Assembly: GCA_022360075.1 (NCBI GenBank)
Contig: JAKSDN010001142.1
Location: 1-7,521, forward strand
Origin: Kiloniellales bacterium
GTDB taxonomy: Bacteria; Pseudomonadota; Alphaproteobacteria; Kiloniellales; JAKSDN01
DNA: 7,521 bases
Direction: 5' to 3'
Numbering within the stretch: the first letter of the stretch is position 1; each line of letters opens with the position of its first letter. A model generated the notes under the pieces. The model was not told where the DNA came from and made no database searches. It saw only the letters and a list, made by a program, of their open reading frames with translations. A program made the position numbers and the translations under genes. Shown one piece after another: positions 1-7,396 of this stretch.

Positions 1-1509
1 ACGCCCCTTTGCGTTTCCGCCGAGCCCCGGTCGGGTGGCGTCATCAACGTGGTGGTGCAGCCGGAGCCTCCGGGTCTCATGCTCGGGCTGACCCAGAACG
101 GCCCGACCCAGATGGTCGCGGGCAACATCTACGAAAGCCTGCTCAGGTACGACGAGAACCTGAGCCCGACTCGGAACCTAGCGACGTCTTGGGACGTCAG
201 TGCCGACGGAACGGTCTACACCTTCACGCTGAAAGAGGATGTCCGCTGGCACGACGGCAAGGCCTTCACCGCCCATGACGTGGTCTTCACCGTCGACACG
301 TTCCTGCGGGAGACACATCCGCGACTTCGCGTGTCGCTCGAGCACGTCGAGCGGGTCGAGGCCCTGGATGACCATCGGGTCCGGTTCACCTTGAAGCAGC
401 CCTTCGGCCCTTTTCTGGGCATCTTCGAGGTCGGCACGATGCCGATGGTGCCGCGCCACATCTACGAGGGGACCGAATTCAGGAGCAATCCGGCGAACGA
501 TACGCCGATCGGCACCGGGCCGTTCAAGTTCAAGGAATGGGTGAAGGGCTCTCACATCCATCTGGTGCGCAACGACGACTACCACGTCGACGGCCTTCCC
601 TATCTCGACGAGATATACTGGCACGTGATCCCGGACTCCTCGGCGAGGGCCATCGCCTACGAGACCGGCAAGGTAGACGTGCTGCCAGGCGGCTCGATCG
701 AGACCTTCGATGTCGAGCGGCTGCGTGACCTGCCCAACACCAAGGTTACGAAGAAGGGATGGGAGTACTTCGCGCCGCACGCCTTTCTCTGGATCAACAA
801 CCGCACCTCGCCTCTGAGCGATCCTCGGTTCCGGCGCGTCATCATGTATGCGATGGACCGGGGCTTTGCCAGGGATGTGGTCTGGAACGGCTTTGGAACC
901 GTCGCCGCAGGGCCCGTCAGCTCCAAGACGAAGTTCCATTCAACGGACGTTCGGCACTATCCCTACGATCCCGACAAGGCTAAGGCCTTGCTCGGCGAGA
1001 TGGACTATGACGGCCGTCCGATCCGCCTCCTGCCCTTGCCCTACGGCGAAGCCTGGCAACGCTGGGCCGAAGCCGTCCGACAGAACCTGAACGAGGTCGG
1101 GGTCCAGGTGGAGTTGCAGGCAACGGATGTCGCGGGGTGGAACCAACGCTTGAACGAATGGGATTTCGATCTCGCCTTTACCTACCTCTACCAGTTCGGC
1201 GACCCGGCGCTCGGCGTGGCCCGTACATACGTCTCCTCCAACATCGCCAAGGGCTCGCCCTGGAACAACGTGGCCGGCTACGCGAACTCGAAGGTCGATG
1301 AGCTCTTTGCTCGTGCGGCGGTCGCTTTCCCCGAGGAGAACCGCCAGGCGCTGTATGACGAGCTGCAACAGACCGTTGTCGAAGAGGTGCCGGTAGCCTG
1401 GCTGCTCGAGCTCGAGTTCCCGACGATCTACCGCTCGAACATCAATGACCTGGTGACGACGGCGATCGGCCTCAACGACGGCTTCGTCGATGCTTGGATC
1501 GAGGACTAG
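1..1509 (+). CDS. ABC transporter substrate-binding protein, family 5 (peptide/nickel/opine type), 5' end outside window
   Basis: This is the periplasmic ligand-binding component of the importer encoded by the next three genes. The frame is open from base 1, so the true start lies upstream; 502 codons are visible. Visible residues 5-7 (VSA, followed by EP) fit a signal peptidase I site, so only the end of the signal peptide is seen; the Cys at residue 4 is not in a lipobox. Family-5 (SBP_bac_5) hallmarks are GNIYESLLRYDENL at about residues 41-54, an ATSWDVSADGTVYTFTL stretch, DVRWHDGKAFTAHDVVFT at 80-97 and TPIGTGPFKFKEW at 168-180. The length fits the family (about 500-550 aa). Family membership is firm. 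The substrate could be di- or oligopeptide, glutathione, opine or another small molecule, since binding-pocket residues of this family do not predict it by eye. Confidence 0.93.
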   Translation, partial: TPLCVSAEPRSGGVINVVVQPEPPGLMLGLTQNGPTQMVAGNIYESLLRYDENLSPTRNLATSWDVSADGTVYTFTLKEDVRWHDGKAFTAHDVVFTVDTFLRETHPRLRVSLEHVERVEALDDHRVRFTLKQPFGPFLGIFEVGTMPMVPRHIYEGTEFRSNPANDTPIGTGPFKFKEWVKGSHIHLVRNDDYHVDGLPYLDEIYWHVIPDSSARAIAYETGKVDVLPGGSIETFDVERLRDLPNTKVTKKGWEYFAPHAFLWINNRTSPLSDPRFRRVIMYAMDRGFARDVVWNGFGTVAAGPVSSKTKFHSTDVRHYPYDPDKAKALLGEMDYDGRPIRLLPLPYGEAWQRWAEAVRQNLNEVGVQVELQATDVAGWNQRLNEWDFDLAFTYLYQFGDPALGVARTYVSSNIAKGSPWNNVAGYANSKVDELFARAAVAFPEENRQALYDELQQTVVEEVPVAWLLELEFPTIYRSNINDLVTTAIGLNDGFVDAWIED

Positions 1510-1531
1510 GTCTTTCGAGCATCCGGACGGG

Positions 1532-1558
1532 CTTCCCTGTTCCTGTTGGACAGGGGAG
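1532..1558 (+). promoter_or_regulatory. Stem-loop between binding-protein gene and first permease gene
   Basis: CTTCCCTGT (1532-1540) and ACAGGGGAG (1550-1558) pair over 9 bp with one G-U wobble, around a 9-nt loop. No T-run follows, so it is not a standard rho-independent terminator. In many binding-protein-dependent transport operons a hairpin at this position protects the 3' end of the binding-protein mRNA or weakens read-through, giving more binding protein than permease. That role is inferred from position only. Confidence 0.5.
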
Positions 1559-1580
1559 ATGCGCCTAGCGGAGCGTCGGC

Positions 1581-2555
1581 TTGCATAGACTGCATTTCCT
1601 CGGCATCAGACTGATAAAGGCCGTCTTGGTGTTGTTCGCCATCGTCGTTCTCAACTTCTTTCTCATAAGGGCGGCGCCCGGCGATCCCGCGATGGTGCTC
1701 GCCGGCGAAGCGGGCGCGGCAGACGAGATCTTCATCGCTCAACTCCGTGAACGCTTCGGCTTGGACCGTCCCGTCCACGAGCAGCTGTTCTTCTATGTCC
1801 GTCAGGTTGCCAGCCTCGACCTCGGCTTCTCCTATCGCCAACAGTCCCCTGTCCTTACGCTGATTCTGGAGCGCCTGCCGGCAACGTTGCTTTTGACTCT
1901 GGCCGCGTTTCTCATCTCCATGGCTCTTGGTGTCCTGCTGGGGGTCTTGTCGGCGAGGCGTGTGGGCACTTGGGCGGATACCCTGATCACGCTCGTGGCG
2001 TTGATCTTCTACGCGACGCCGCTGTTCTGGCTGGCTCTGATGGCCATCATTCTGTTCTCGGTGCAGCTCGAATGGTTGCCCGCCTTCGGGATGCGATCGA
2101 TCAGTCAGGATCTGACCGGGCTCGCCTACGTAGCAGACGTCGCGAGTCATCTCGTGCTACCCGCTCTTACTCTCGGCCTCTTCTTCATGGCCGTCTATGC
2201 TCGACTGACGCGTGCCTCGATGCTCGAGGTCGCCGGCATGGATTTCGTCAAGACGGCGAGGGCCAAAGGACTTTCTCCAGGGCGCGTCACCCGAGATCAT
2301 GTTCTCAGGAACGCGCTGCTTCCCGTCGTCACGCTTGCGGGCATTCAAGCCGGGCACCTGGTGGGCGGCGCCGTTCTGACTGAGACGGTCTTCGCATGGC
2401 CGGGCATCGGCCGGCTCATGTTCGAAGCGCTGCTGCAGAGAGACTACAACCTTCTGCTAGGGGTCTTCGTCGTCGCTTCAGCGATGGTCCTCCTTTTCAA
2501 CATCGTCACCGACCTCGCCTACACCTTCATCGATCCCCGGATCGAGGCGGGGTGA
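1581..2555 (+). CDS. ABC transporter permease, DppB/OppB-like
   Basis: This is an inner-membrane permease half, 324 aa. The TTG start is the first possible start after an in-frame stop at 1566-1568 and has GGAG at 1570-1573, 7 nt upstream. The protein opens with a membrane helix (about residues 10-29) ending in the family-typical RAAPGDPA. A periplasmic segment with LRERFGLDRPVHEQ and LDLGFSYRQQSPV follows. Further helices lie near 101-124, 134-161, 190-207, 245-272 and 291-313. The cytoplasmic EAA loop that contacts the ATPase is at about 216-247 (DFVKTARAKGLSP), and the C-terminus carries the usual DPRI. These are hallmarks of BPD_transp_1 permeases of the DppB branch. It should pair with the DppC-like protein encoded directly downstream, whose likely ATG is 2 bp past this stop codon. 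Length and motifs are intact. Confidence 0.93.
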   Translation: MHRLHFLGIRLIKAVLVLFAIVVLNFFLIRAAPGDPAMVLAGEAGAADEIFIAQLRERFGLDRPVHEQLFFYVRQVASLDLGFSYRQQSPVLTLILERLPATLLLTLAAFLISMALGVLLGVLSARRVGTWADTLITLVALIFYATPLFWLALMAIILFSVQLEWLPAFGMRSISQDLTGLAYVADVASHLVLPALTLGLFFMAVYARLTRASMLEVAGMDFVKTARAKGLSPGRVTRDHVLRNALLPVVTLAGIQAGHLVGGAVLTETVFAWPGIGRLMFEALLQRDYNLLLGVFVVASAMVLLFNIVTDLAYTFIDPRIEAG

Positions 2556-2557
2556 CG

Positions 2558-3412
2558 ATGACTGCGTCGTCTCTAGCCGAGTTCACTCGGCGCTTTTGCC
2601 GACATGGAGGGGCGATTCTTGGCGCCGCCATTCTCTTCGCGATCGCGATGTTCGCCGTCTTCGGGCCACTGCTCTATCCCGAGAGCCCCTGGCGCATGGC
2701 GCAGAAACCGTTTCTTCCTCCGATGATGACGGATGGGTTCCTGTTCGGGACGGACACCTTGGGCCGCAACATCGCTGCAGGGCTGGTTCATGGGGCGCGA
2801 GTCTCCCTCCTCATTGGCCTCGCCTCGACTGCGGCGGCTCTCGTGGTCGGCGTTACGACCGGTGCGGTCGCCGGCTTCTTTGGCGGAAGAGTCGATGACG
2901 TGCTGATGCGCTTCACCGAGCTTTTCCAGACGATTCCGAACTTCGCGCTGGCAATCGTGCTGGTGGCGATCTTGCAGCCGTCAGCCGACTCCATTGTGCT
3001 CGCGATCGCTATCGTGTCTTGGCCGCCTATCGCCAGGCTGGTGCGCAGCGAGTTCCTTTCCCTCAGATCCCGGGAGTTCGTGCAAGCCTCCATAGTGCAG
3101 GGCCAATCGAGCTTTCAGATCATCTTCACGCAGATCCTCCCCAATGCCTTGCCGCCGGTTATCGTCATGGCTTCGCTCATGGTGGCCACGGCGGTTCTCC
3201 TCGAGTCCAGTCTGAGTTTCATGGGTCTTGGTGACCCGAACACCATGAGCTGGGGCTACATGATCGGGGCCGGCCGCACGGTCATCCGTCAGGCATGGTG
3301 GATCAGCTTCTTCCCCGGTGTCGCGATTCTCCTCACGGTGCTCTCGATCAACCTGGTTGGAGAGGGCCTCAATGATGCCCTGAACCCACGCCTGTCGCGG
3401 AGGATCCGGTGA
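2558..3412 (+). CDS. ABC transporter permease, DppC/OppC-like
   Basis: This is the second permease half, 284 aa from ATG 2558. A GTG at 2552 overlapping the previous stop is an alternative that adds two residues. The ATG is preferred because GAGG at 2544-2547 lies 10 nt upstream; the frame stays open much further upstream, but that part overlaps dppB and is not coding. After the first helix (about 18-38) comes GTDTLGRN at 64-71, the DppC-type equivalent of GTDxLGRD. An EAA loop follows at about 172-200 (REFVQAS, then ILPNALPP). [18 protein letters not shown] (216-233) and [16 protein letters not shown] (247-262) complete the family signature. It should form the heterodimeric membrane channel with the DppB-like protein. 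Its last codons overlap the ATPase start, so translation is probably coupled. Confidence 0.93.
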   Translation: MTASSLAEFTRRFCRHGGAILGAAILFAIAMFAVFGPLLYPESPWRMAQKPFLPPMMTDGFLFGTDTLGRNIAAGLVHGARVSLLIGLASTAAALVVGVTTGAVAGFFGGRVDDVLMRFTELFQTIPNFALAIVLVAILQPSADSIVLAIAIVSWPPIARLVRSEFLSLRSREFVQASIVQGQSSFQIIFTQILPNALPPVIVMASLMVATAVLLESSLSFMGLGDPNTMSWGYMIGAGRTVIRQAWWISFFPGVAILLTVLSINLVGEGLNDALNPRLSRRIR

Positions 3413-5070
3413 CAGCCAGCGGCTCCACGGTTCTAGAAGTCGCCGGTCTTTCCATAGGCCTGCCACCAGGTGCGGAGCGTGCACTCGCTGTCGACGACGT
3501 CTCGTTCGAGCTTCGCAAGGGCGAAATCCTCTGTGTGGTCGGGGAAAGTGGCTCGGGAAAGTCGATGATCGCCAACGCCGTGATGGGGCTGCTCCCCAAG
3601 CCCCACGTAAGGCCTGTCGCCGGGGCTGTTCGTTTTCGAGGCCGGGATTTGCTGAAGGAGACCGAGGCTGGTTTACAGGCCATACGCGGCAAAGACATTG
3701 GGATGATTTTCCAGGAGCCGATGACCGCGCTTAACCCCGTCATGACGATCGAGCGCCAGATAGCCGAGGTCTTCGATGCCCATGCTGTGCTCGACAAATC
3801 CGAGCGCAAATCGAAAGTGCTGGAGCTGTTGTCCGATGTCGGGCTGCCAGACCCCGAACTGTTGAGAAGGTCCTATCCTTTCCGCCTGTCCGGCGGGCAG
3901 CGTCAGCGTGTCATGATCGCCATGGCGCTTGCTCTGAGACCTGAAGTCCTTATTGCCGACGAGCCGACGACCGCGCTCGACGTGACGACTCAAGCACAGA
4001 TCCTCAGCTTGATTTGCCGCCTTCAGTCCGAGCGAGACATGGGCATCATGTTCGTGACTCATGACATCGGCATCGTTTCCGATATCGCGGATCGCGTAGC
4101 AGTCATGCAGTTGGGCAAGCTCGTGGAGGTGGGCAGGGCGGCCGACGTGCTGAGAAACCCGCAGCACGACTATACCCGCCGCCTGCTTTCTGCTGTGCCC
4201 GCGTTCGTGCCCAAGGCTCGACCGGCGGCTCACCGTGGCAGGCTGCTGTCGATCGCGCGGCTTGATATGACCTATCGGGGCAAGCACGGCCTCTTCACCA
4301 AGGGCCGGACCGTCGAGGCCGCCAAGGAGGTCTCGCTGGACGTTCGGAAGGGTGAGACCTTGGGGCTTGTCGGCGAGAGTGGCTCGGGGAAGTCAACGAT
4401 CGGACGATGCATCGTGCGCTTGCTCGAGCCGTCCGGGGGAAGCATCAGACTGGGAGACATCGACATCAGCCGGATGAGAGGAAAGCAGCTCCATCCGATC
4501 AGAAAGCGGGTCCAGATGATTTTCCAGGACCCTTACGCATCGCTGAATCCACGGCGCAAGGTGGGGAGGATAATCTCGGAGGGCCCAGTGGCTCACGGCG
4601 CGAGCGAAGCGGAGGCAACCGCAAGGACAATAGAGCTACTAGAGCTCGTGGGCTTGGGCCGAGCGGCGTTGCATCGATACGCTCACGAGTTCTCCGGAGG
4701 GCAACGCCAGAGAATAGGCATCGCTCGAGCCCTGGCGCTCGATCCCGAGCTCCTCGTCGCCGATGAGCCCTTGTCCGCACTCGATGTGTCGGTCCAAGCG
4801 CAGATCCTGGAGCTGCTGGCCAGCATCAAGGAGCGATTGCACCTCGCCATGCTCTTCATCACCCACGACCTCAGGGTTGCCGCGCAGATCTGTGATCGAA
4901 TAGCAGTCATGCAGAGGGGCCGAATTGTTGAGCATGGCGATACGGCAGACGTGTTCACCAACCCGACACACCCCTATACAAGAGAGCTGATCGGTGCCGT
5001 TTCTAGCCTTGCCTTGCCTTCAACTGTAGTTGCAGGTCAAGAGAGTATTCTTGCTGCCGATGCGCTCTAG
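3409..5070 (+). CDS. ABC transporter ATPase with fused DppD-like and DppF-like domains
   Basis: This cytoplasmic ATPase (553 aa) powers the importer and joins two nucleotide-binding domains in one chain, as in GsiA and YejF. The GTG start overlaps the permease stop (GTGA at 3409-3412), with GGAGGA at 3399-3404. Domain 1 has Walker A GESGSGKS (45-52), Q-loop Gln102 in [12 protein letters not shown], signature LSGGQ (160-164), Walker B LIADEP (181-186) and switch His218. Domain 2 has Walker [10 protein letters not shown] (322-330), Q-loop Gln373 in [12 protein letters not shown], signature FSGGQ (428-432), Walker B ending ADEP (451-454) and His486. Both ATP sites therefore look complete. The first domain is DppD/OppD-like and the second, with [11 protein letters not shown] near 518-528, is DppF/OppF-like. 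The Cys-rich iron-sulfur tail of stand-alone DppD/OppD proteins is missing after domain 1, as is usual in fused versions. I see no convincing terminator after the stop. Confidence 0.94.
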   Translation: MTASGSTVLEVAGLSIGLPPGAERALAVDDVSFELRKGEILCVVGESGSGKSMIANAVMGLLPKPHVRPVAGAVRFRGRDLLKETEAGLQAIRGKDIGMIFQEPMTALNPVMTIERQIAEVFDAHAVLDKSERKSKVLELLSDVGLPDPELLRRSYPFRLSGGQRQRVMIAMALALRPEVLIADEPTTALDVTTQAQILSLICRLQSERDMGIMFVTHDIGIVSDIADRVAVMQLGKLVEVGRAADVLRNPQHDYTRRLLSAVPAFVPKARPAAHRGRLLSIARLDMTYRGKHGLFTKGRTVEAAKEVSLDVRKGETLGLVGESGSGKSTIGRCIVRLLEPSGGSIRLGDIDISRMRGKQLHPIRKRVQMIFQDPYASLNPRRKVGRIISEGPVAHGASEAEATARTIELLELVGLGRAALHRYAHEFSGGQRQRIGIARALALDPELLVADEPLSALDVSVQAQILELLASIKERLHLAMLFITHDLRVAAQICDRIAVMQRGRIVEHGDTADVFTNPTHPYTRELIGAVSSLALPSTVVAGQESILAADAL

Positions 5071-5134
5071 ACAATCCCCTGGAGTTCACGCTGCAGAGGG
5101 CATCGCCGCGGGAGAATGGGTTCGGCACGCGAAC

Positions 5135-5398
5135 ATGGCGGAGCGCAAGGGGGAGACGGTCTACCGGCAAGTGACCGACCGGATGACTGCCGACCTGGAG
5201 CGAGGGAGTGTGCCCTGGGTACAGCCCTGGGGCACACCTGGATCCGAGGCAGACCTGGGCCTACCCAGAAACGCCAGCACGGCAAAGACCTGTTCCGGGA
5301 TCAACATCCTGATCATCTGGGGCGCGGTCGTTGTAGGCCCTAGTGATCGAAAACACGCCGATCTTCGTTACGCTCACCAACTTTGTCGGTCACTTTAA
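5135..5398 (+). pseudogene. Truncated ArdC-like antirestriction gene (N-terminal DUF1738 remnant)
   Basis: From ATG 5135 the frame encodes 87 residues. About the first 65 match the N-terminal domain of ArdC-type proteins: VYRQVTDRMTADLERG (9-24), PWVQPWG (27-33), GLPRNAS (42-48) and SGINILIIWGAVV (54-66). ArdC proteins bind single-stranded DNA, are carried by conjugative plasmids and ICEs, and usually have about 300 residues with a C-terminal zinc-peptidase-like domain. Here the similarity stops near 5332, where a typical protein would continue with a segment like SQRWLTFRQA. The remaining 20 or so codons are unrelated and the frame ends at TAA 5396-5398. No good ribosome-binding site precedes the ATG (the nearest GGAG lies 20 nt away). 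I read it as a dead fragment. The family match is from memory of the domain, not a search. Confidence 0.75.
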
Positions 5399-5692
5399 TC
5401 AAATTGGCACATAGGTTGTAGCATGCTTCAGCTGCCACAATTATGTTGAGAAGATGAACCACGAAAAGACGTGATAGAAGCGTTTGCTTGGAAAGGCGCT
5501 CAAAAAGGATTGCTCGTCTCTTTGGATTACGTAGCAGGATCAAGTTGGAATGCCTTTGACCTCGATGGCCCATCTTATCTCTGTCGCCTCCATGATGGAT
5601 TGGACGGGAAGTTCAAACATCATAGATGGTTAGTCGAGGGCGTATGCAAATCCTGTGCACCAAGAGCGCCAAGTAAATCCACGATCATCCGA
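5339..5692. other. AT-richer block without recognisable genes
   Basis: Base composition shifts abruptly where ArdC similarity ends: 5401-5460 is about 42% GC against roughly 60% in the operon. Two small overlapping frames exist, 5471-5713 (+) and 5340-5573 (-); neither encodes a domain I recognise. No terminal inverted repeats, transposase motifs or target duplications are visible by eye. This looks like foreign DNA replacing the rest of ardC. Confidence 0.45.
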
Positions 5693-5713
5693 ACTCACGG
5701 GCTCGCAACTTGA
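5471..5713 (+). CDS. Doubtful small ORF, unknown product
   Basis: An 80-codon frame from GTG 5471. I recognise no family. The predicted product is not hydrophobic and has two Cys near its end (VCKSC). Codon use is AT-richer than in the transporter genes. Its end runs into the tRNA-like remnant at 5698-5746, and the start lacks a clear ribosome-binding site (only GAAAAG just upstream). It is probably a chance frame or a decayed gene fragment. Confidence 0.12.
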   Translation: MIEAFAWKGAQKGLLVSLDYVAGSSWNAFDLDGPSYLCRLHDGLDGKFKHHRWLVEGVCKSCAPRAPSKSTIIRTHGLAT

Positions 5714-5746
5714 AGATCGCAGGTTCGAATCCTGACCCCGCAACCA
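5698..5746 (+). pseudogene. Degenerate 3' half of a tRNA, initiator tRNA-fMet-like
   Basis: The segment holds, in order, an anticodon-arm-like stretch, a 5-nt variable loop (5714-5718), a T-arm and an acceptor 3' strand. The T-arm is CAGG/CCTG around TTCGAAT (5720-5734). The acceptor strand CCCCGCA (5736-5742) is followed by A and a genomic CCA (5744-5746). CCCCGCAACCA is the 3' end characteristic of bacterial initiator tRNA, whose 5' strand CGCGGGG is absent here. Compared with fMet from memory, the CTCATAA loop has become CTCGCAA (5702-5708). The anticodon stem is weakened to GGG/CTT, and G49-A65 is a mismatch. With no D-arm or 5' acceptor strand it cannot be a working tRNA. Such 3' ends are classic attachment sites for integrases, so this may be an att remnant. 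Confidence 0.6.
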
Positions 5747-5758
5747 ACGCGAAACTCG

Positions 5759-5785
5759 AAAGGCCGTCCCCTAAGGGCGGCCTTT
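5759..5785 (+). terminator. Rho-independent terminator after the tRNA remnant
   Basis: AAAGGCCG (5759-5766) pairs perfectly with CGGCCTTT (5778-5785). Inside, CCC (5768-5770) can pair with GGG (5775-5777) after a one-base bulge. The descending strand ends in TTT and is followed by CCT. This A-stem/T-stem GC hairpin is common just downstream of tRNA genes in rhizobial genomes. It lies 12 nt after the CCA of the tRNA remnant, suggesting both were inherited as one locus. It may work in both directions. Confidence 0.75.
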
Positions 5786-5975
5786 CCTAGTTGCAGCGTT
5801 GCCCTTGGGCTTGACCCGAGGGCTCAGAGGTCAACCACGCCGGTGGCGTACGACGTGAAGACCTATGAGCGACCCTGCGCGGCGCGAAGCGCAATCTCTG
5901 CGGGATGGACCCGCGCAAGCGCGAACAAGGCCGAAGCGCAGAACAAGCGCGCGCAGATCGCGCAGGTTCAAACCA

Positions 5976-6002
5976 ATCAAACAGCCCACTGGACTGTTTG
6001 AT
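5976..6002. repeat. Perfect 9-bp inverted repeat with 9-nt spacer
   Basis: ATCAAACAG (5976-5984) and CTGTTTGAT (5994-6002) are exact reverse complements. After a C/A mismatch the spacer can add a CC/GG pairing around ACT. No T-run flanks it on either strand, so it is a poor terminator. The symmetry would suit a dimeric regulator's operator or an RNA hairpin. Confidence 0.55.
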
Positions 6003-6243
6003 CCCCGCAAGCAACAAAGTCTCTGTCAAAGAGCGGCCGTAGCCACTCGATGGCAAGGCGATCTACGGCGTCGGCGTGTTTGCAGCCAGCGGCGATCCTT
6101 CGACCTGGGTAACCTTCGGCTTTTCTGTCTGCAAGAAGACTGGTTTCAAGCGACTTGGCATCTGGCCATGAGACATTTCCCGACGTTATGAGGTCGAGCG
6201 TGAGCGCCTGCCAATCTTGCTCGCTGTCTAGAAGCTCGGCCAT
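5977..6243 (-). CDS. Doubtful small ORF, unknown product
   Basis: An 88-codon - strand frame beginning MAELLDSEQDW at 6243 and ending in a stop (5977-5979) inside the inverted repeat. Codon third positions are moderately GC-biased and the product looks soluble and helical, but I recognise no family. The only purine-rich motif upstream (AAGGAG, complement of 6260-6265) is 16 nt away, too far for a normal start. It might be the 3' part of a decayed gene, since the frame stays open upstream to 6408. Confidence 0.18.
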   Translation of the reverse strand: MAELLDSEQDWQALTLDLITSGNVSWPDAKSLETSLLADRKAEGYPGRRIAAGCKHADAVDRLAIEWLRPLFDRDFVACGDQTVQWAV

Positions 6244-6400
6244 TCTGGATCGAGGCTTGCTCCTTGTTCCACTGGACCGGGAACTGAATCCGTCGATCTG
6301 AGTTCCGCTTCCGTGCTCATGGCCGATACTTGACAGAACGCAACGCCGTATGGCTCCCTGCGCCCATAACTTTCCACACCCTCCACGACCATTTCTCGGC

Positions 6401-7222
6401 ATGAGCAACGCCAGACGTCAGCCGCGTTCGAAGCTTGTCCGGGATACGGTCGGGCCCAGGAACGGTCGGACGACAATGGGTGGCCCCTCGCCGCCGGCGA
6501 AGATGTTTGCCGTCCTTGACGTTCTTGCCGAGCGCGGCAGTGCACGGCTGACCGATATTGCCTTGGCACTCGACGTCCCCAAGACCACTCTCCACCACAC
6601 CGTTGCACAATTGGAGGATTTGGGGCTGTTGCAGCGAGAGCTCGGTGGCCGACAACTCACTATTGCGCCGCGACTGGCCAAACTGTCATCCGATATACTC
6701 GGTGCGGCGATGCGGCATGCGCCGCGCCACGCCATACTCGAGAGACTGGCCGCAAGCCTGGGCGAGAGTTGCAGTCTTGGCATTCGCGTCGGCCACCGGA
6801 CCGTCTATCTCGACGATGTGACCGGTTCTTCGCCTCTGGCATTCAATTTCCAGACGGGCAGTCACGTACCCCTCTACTGCACGTCTACGGGAAAGCTCTT
6901 CTTGGCCCGCATGACAGCGGCGGAGCTGGACCGCTATCTCAAGAGCGAGCCGCTGGTGCAACACACGCCGCGAACCATCACGGACCCAGATCGCTTGCGT
7001 GCGGTTGTTGCCGAAATCGCCGAAAGCGGCTTTGCCTGCTCGGACGATGAGTTCGTGCTCGGCGTTGTCGGCGCCGCAGTTCCCGTGGTCGACAAACAAG
7101 GTCGATTGCTGGCTGGCCTGACCGTCTCCATACCGGGGGTGCGGATGTCCTTTTCCGACCTGCCCAAGCTGCGGTCGGCTCTCGACTCTGCTGCCGAGAA
7201 CCTCGCGCAGACCTTCGACTAG
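6401..7222 (+). CDS. IclR-family transcriptional regulator
   Basis: A DNA-binding regulator of 273 aa from ATG 6401. The start is uncertain: ATG 6350 (290 aa) and ATG 6476 (248 aa, GGA 5 nt upstream) are alternatives, and none has a strong ribosome-binding site. The N-terminal winged helix-turn-helix spans about residues 31-85: AKMFAVLDVLAERGSARLTD, then recognition helix PKTTLHHTVAQL (60-71) and LEDLGLLQRE. The C-terminal effector-binding domain (about 100-270) shows VPLYCTSTGKLFLA (156-169) and GFACSDDEFVLGVVGAAVPV (210-229), both IclR hallmarks. Such proteins act as dimers or tetramers and often control a neighbouring catabolic or transport gene in response to a small organic acid. Here it is separated from the transporter by the insertion scar and lies co-directional with the next gene. 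The gene appears intact. Confidence 0.92.
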   Translation: MSNARRQPRSKLVRDTVGPRNGRTTMGGPSPPAKMFAVLDVLAERGSARLTDIALALDVPKTTLHHTVAQLEDLGLLQRELGGRQLTIAPRLAKLSSDILGAAMRHAPRHAILERLAASLGESCSLGIRVGHRTVYLDDVTGSSPLAFNFQTGSHVPLYCTSTGKLFLARMTAAELDRYLKSEPLVQHTPRTITDPDRLRAVVAEIAESGFACSDDEFVLGVVGAAVPVVDKQGRLLAGLTVSIPGVRMSFSDLPKLRSALDSAAENLAQTFD

Positions 7223-7284
7223 CCTGCACGCGGGGCGCGCGCTGCTCCGAAAGCAAATCCACTGCCGTGCGCTGTCTCCAAGCA

Positions 7285-7305
7285 GGCCGCGAATCCGGCC
7301 GTTTT
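7285..7305 (+). terminator. Weak terminator candidate after iclR
   Basis: GGCCG (7285-7289) and CGGCC (7296-7300) can form a 5-bp stem with a 6-nt loop, followed by GTTTT. The overlapping pair GCAGGC (7282-7287) and GCCTGC (7307-7312) offers an alternative fold. The short stem and T-run make function uncertain. Confidence 0.3.
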
Positions 7306-7347
7306 CGCCTGCCGCGGCCGAAATGCCTGCCCCGGCGAAAAATGCGT

Positions 7348-7396
7348 TTGACAATTAGTTCGAAAAATAGCTACGAATCATATCATAATATCGAAC
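7348..7396 (+). promoter_or_regulatory. AT-rich promoter/operator region upstream of the last gene
   Basis: The GC content drops to about 27% over 7346-7400. TTGACA at 7348-7353 is a perfect -35 hexamer; TACGAA (7372-7377), 18 nt downstream, is a tolerable -10. Three NCGAA motifs occur: TTCGAA (7359-7364), TACGAA (7372-7377) and ATCGAA (7390-7395). GTTCGA (7358-7363) and TCGAAC (7391-7396) form an inverted repeat enclosing the putative -10. IclR-family operators are often short imperfect palindromes of this kind, so the adjacent regulator is the natural candidate ligand. The promoter is inferred from motifs only. Confidence 0.5.

Larger units (their letters stand above)
5790..6349. other. Long non-coding stretch between the insertion scar and iclR
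   Basis: About 560 bp with no gene I can identify. It contains a T-arm-like partial repeat (5955-5974), a perfect inverted repeat (5976-6002) and one weak - strand frame (5977-6243). An exact TTGACA hexamer lies at 6330-6335, but no acceptable -10 element follows at 16-18 nt, so I do not call a promoter. The iclR promoter probably lies somewhere in 6250-6400. Several frames here read like decayed coding sequence, but none supports a family assignment. Confidence 0.45.

Noticed and set aside
178..939. Long - strand open frame opposite the binding-protein gene
   Set aside because: It is a shadow frame produced by the GC bias of the real gene; it has no domain and no ribosome-binding site worth noting.
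1506..2150. Long - strand frame opposite the DppB-like permease
   Set aside because: The encoded sequence is low-complexity and rich in Gln, Glu and Arg, as expected from the antisense of a hydrophobic membrane protein; the + strand frame has full family motifs.
5006..5020. Three tandem GCCTT copies near the end of the ATPase gene, a possible phase-variable repeat
   Set aside because: Only three copies, in an unconserved C-terminal tail; too short to be a credible slippage tract.
5865..6191. + strand 108-codon frame in the intergenic region
   Set aside because: Rich in Arg, Gln and Ser with no recognisable motif, and it conflicts with the inverted repeat and the - strand frame.
6330..6354. 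TTGACA with TATGGC as an iclR promoter
   Set aside because: The spacing is only 13 nt and the -10 is poor; kept only as a note in the intergenic entry.
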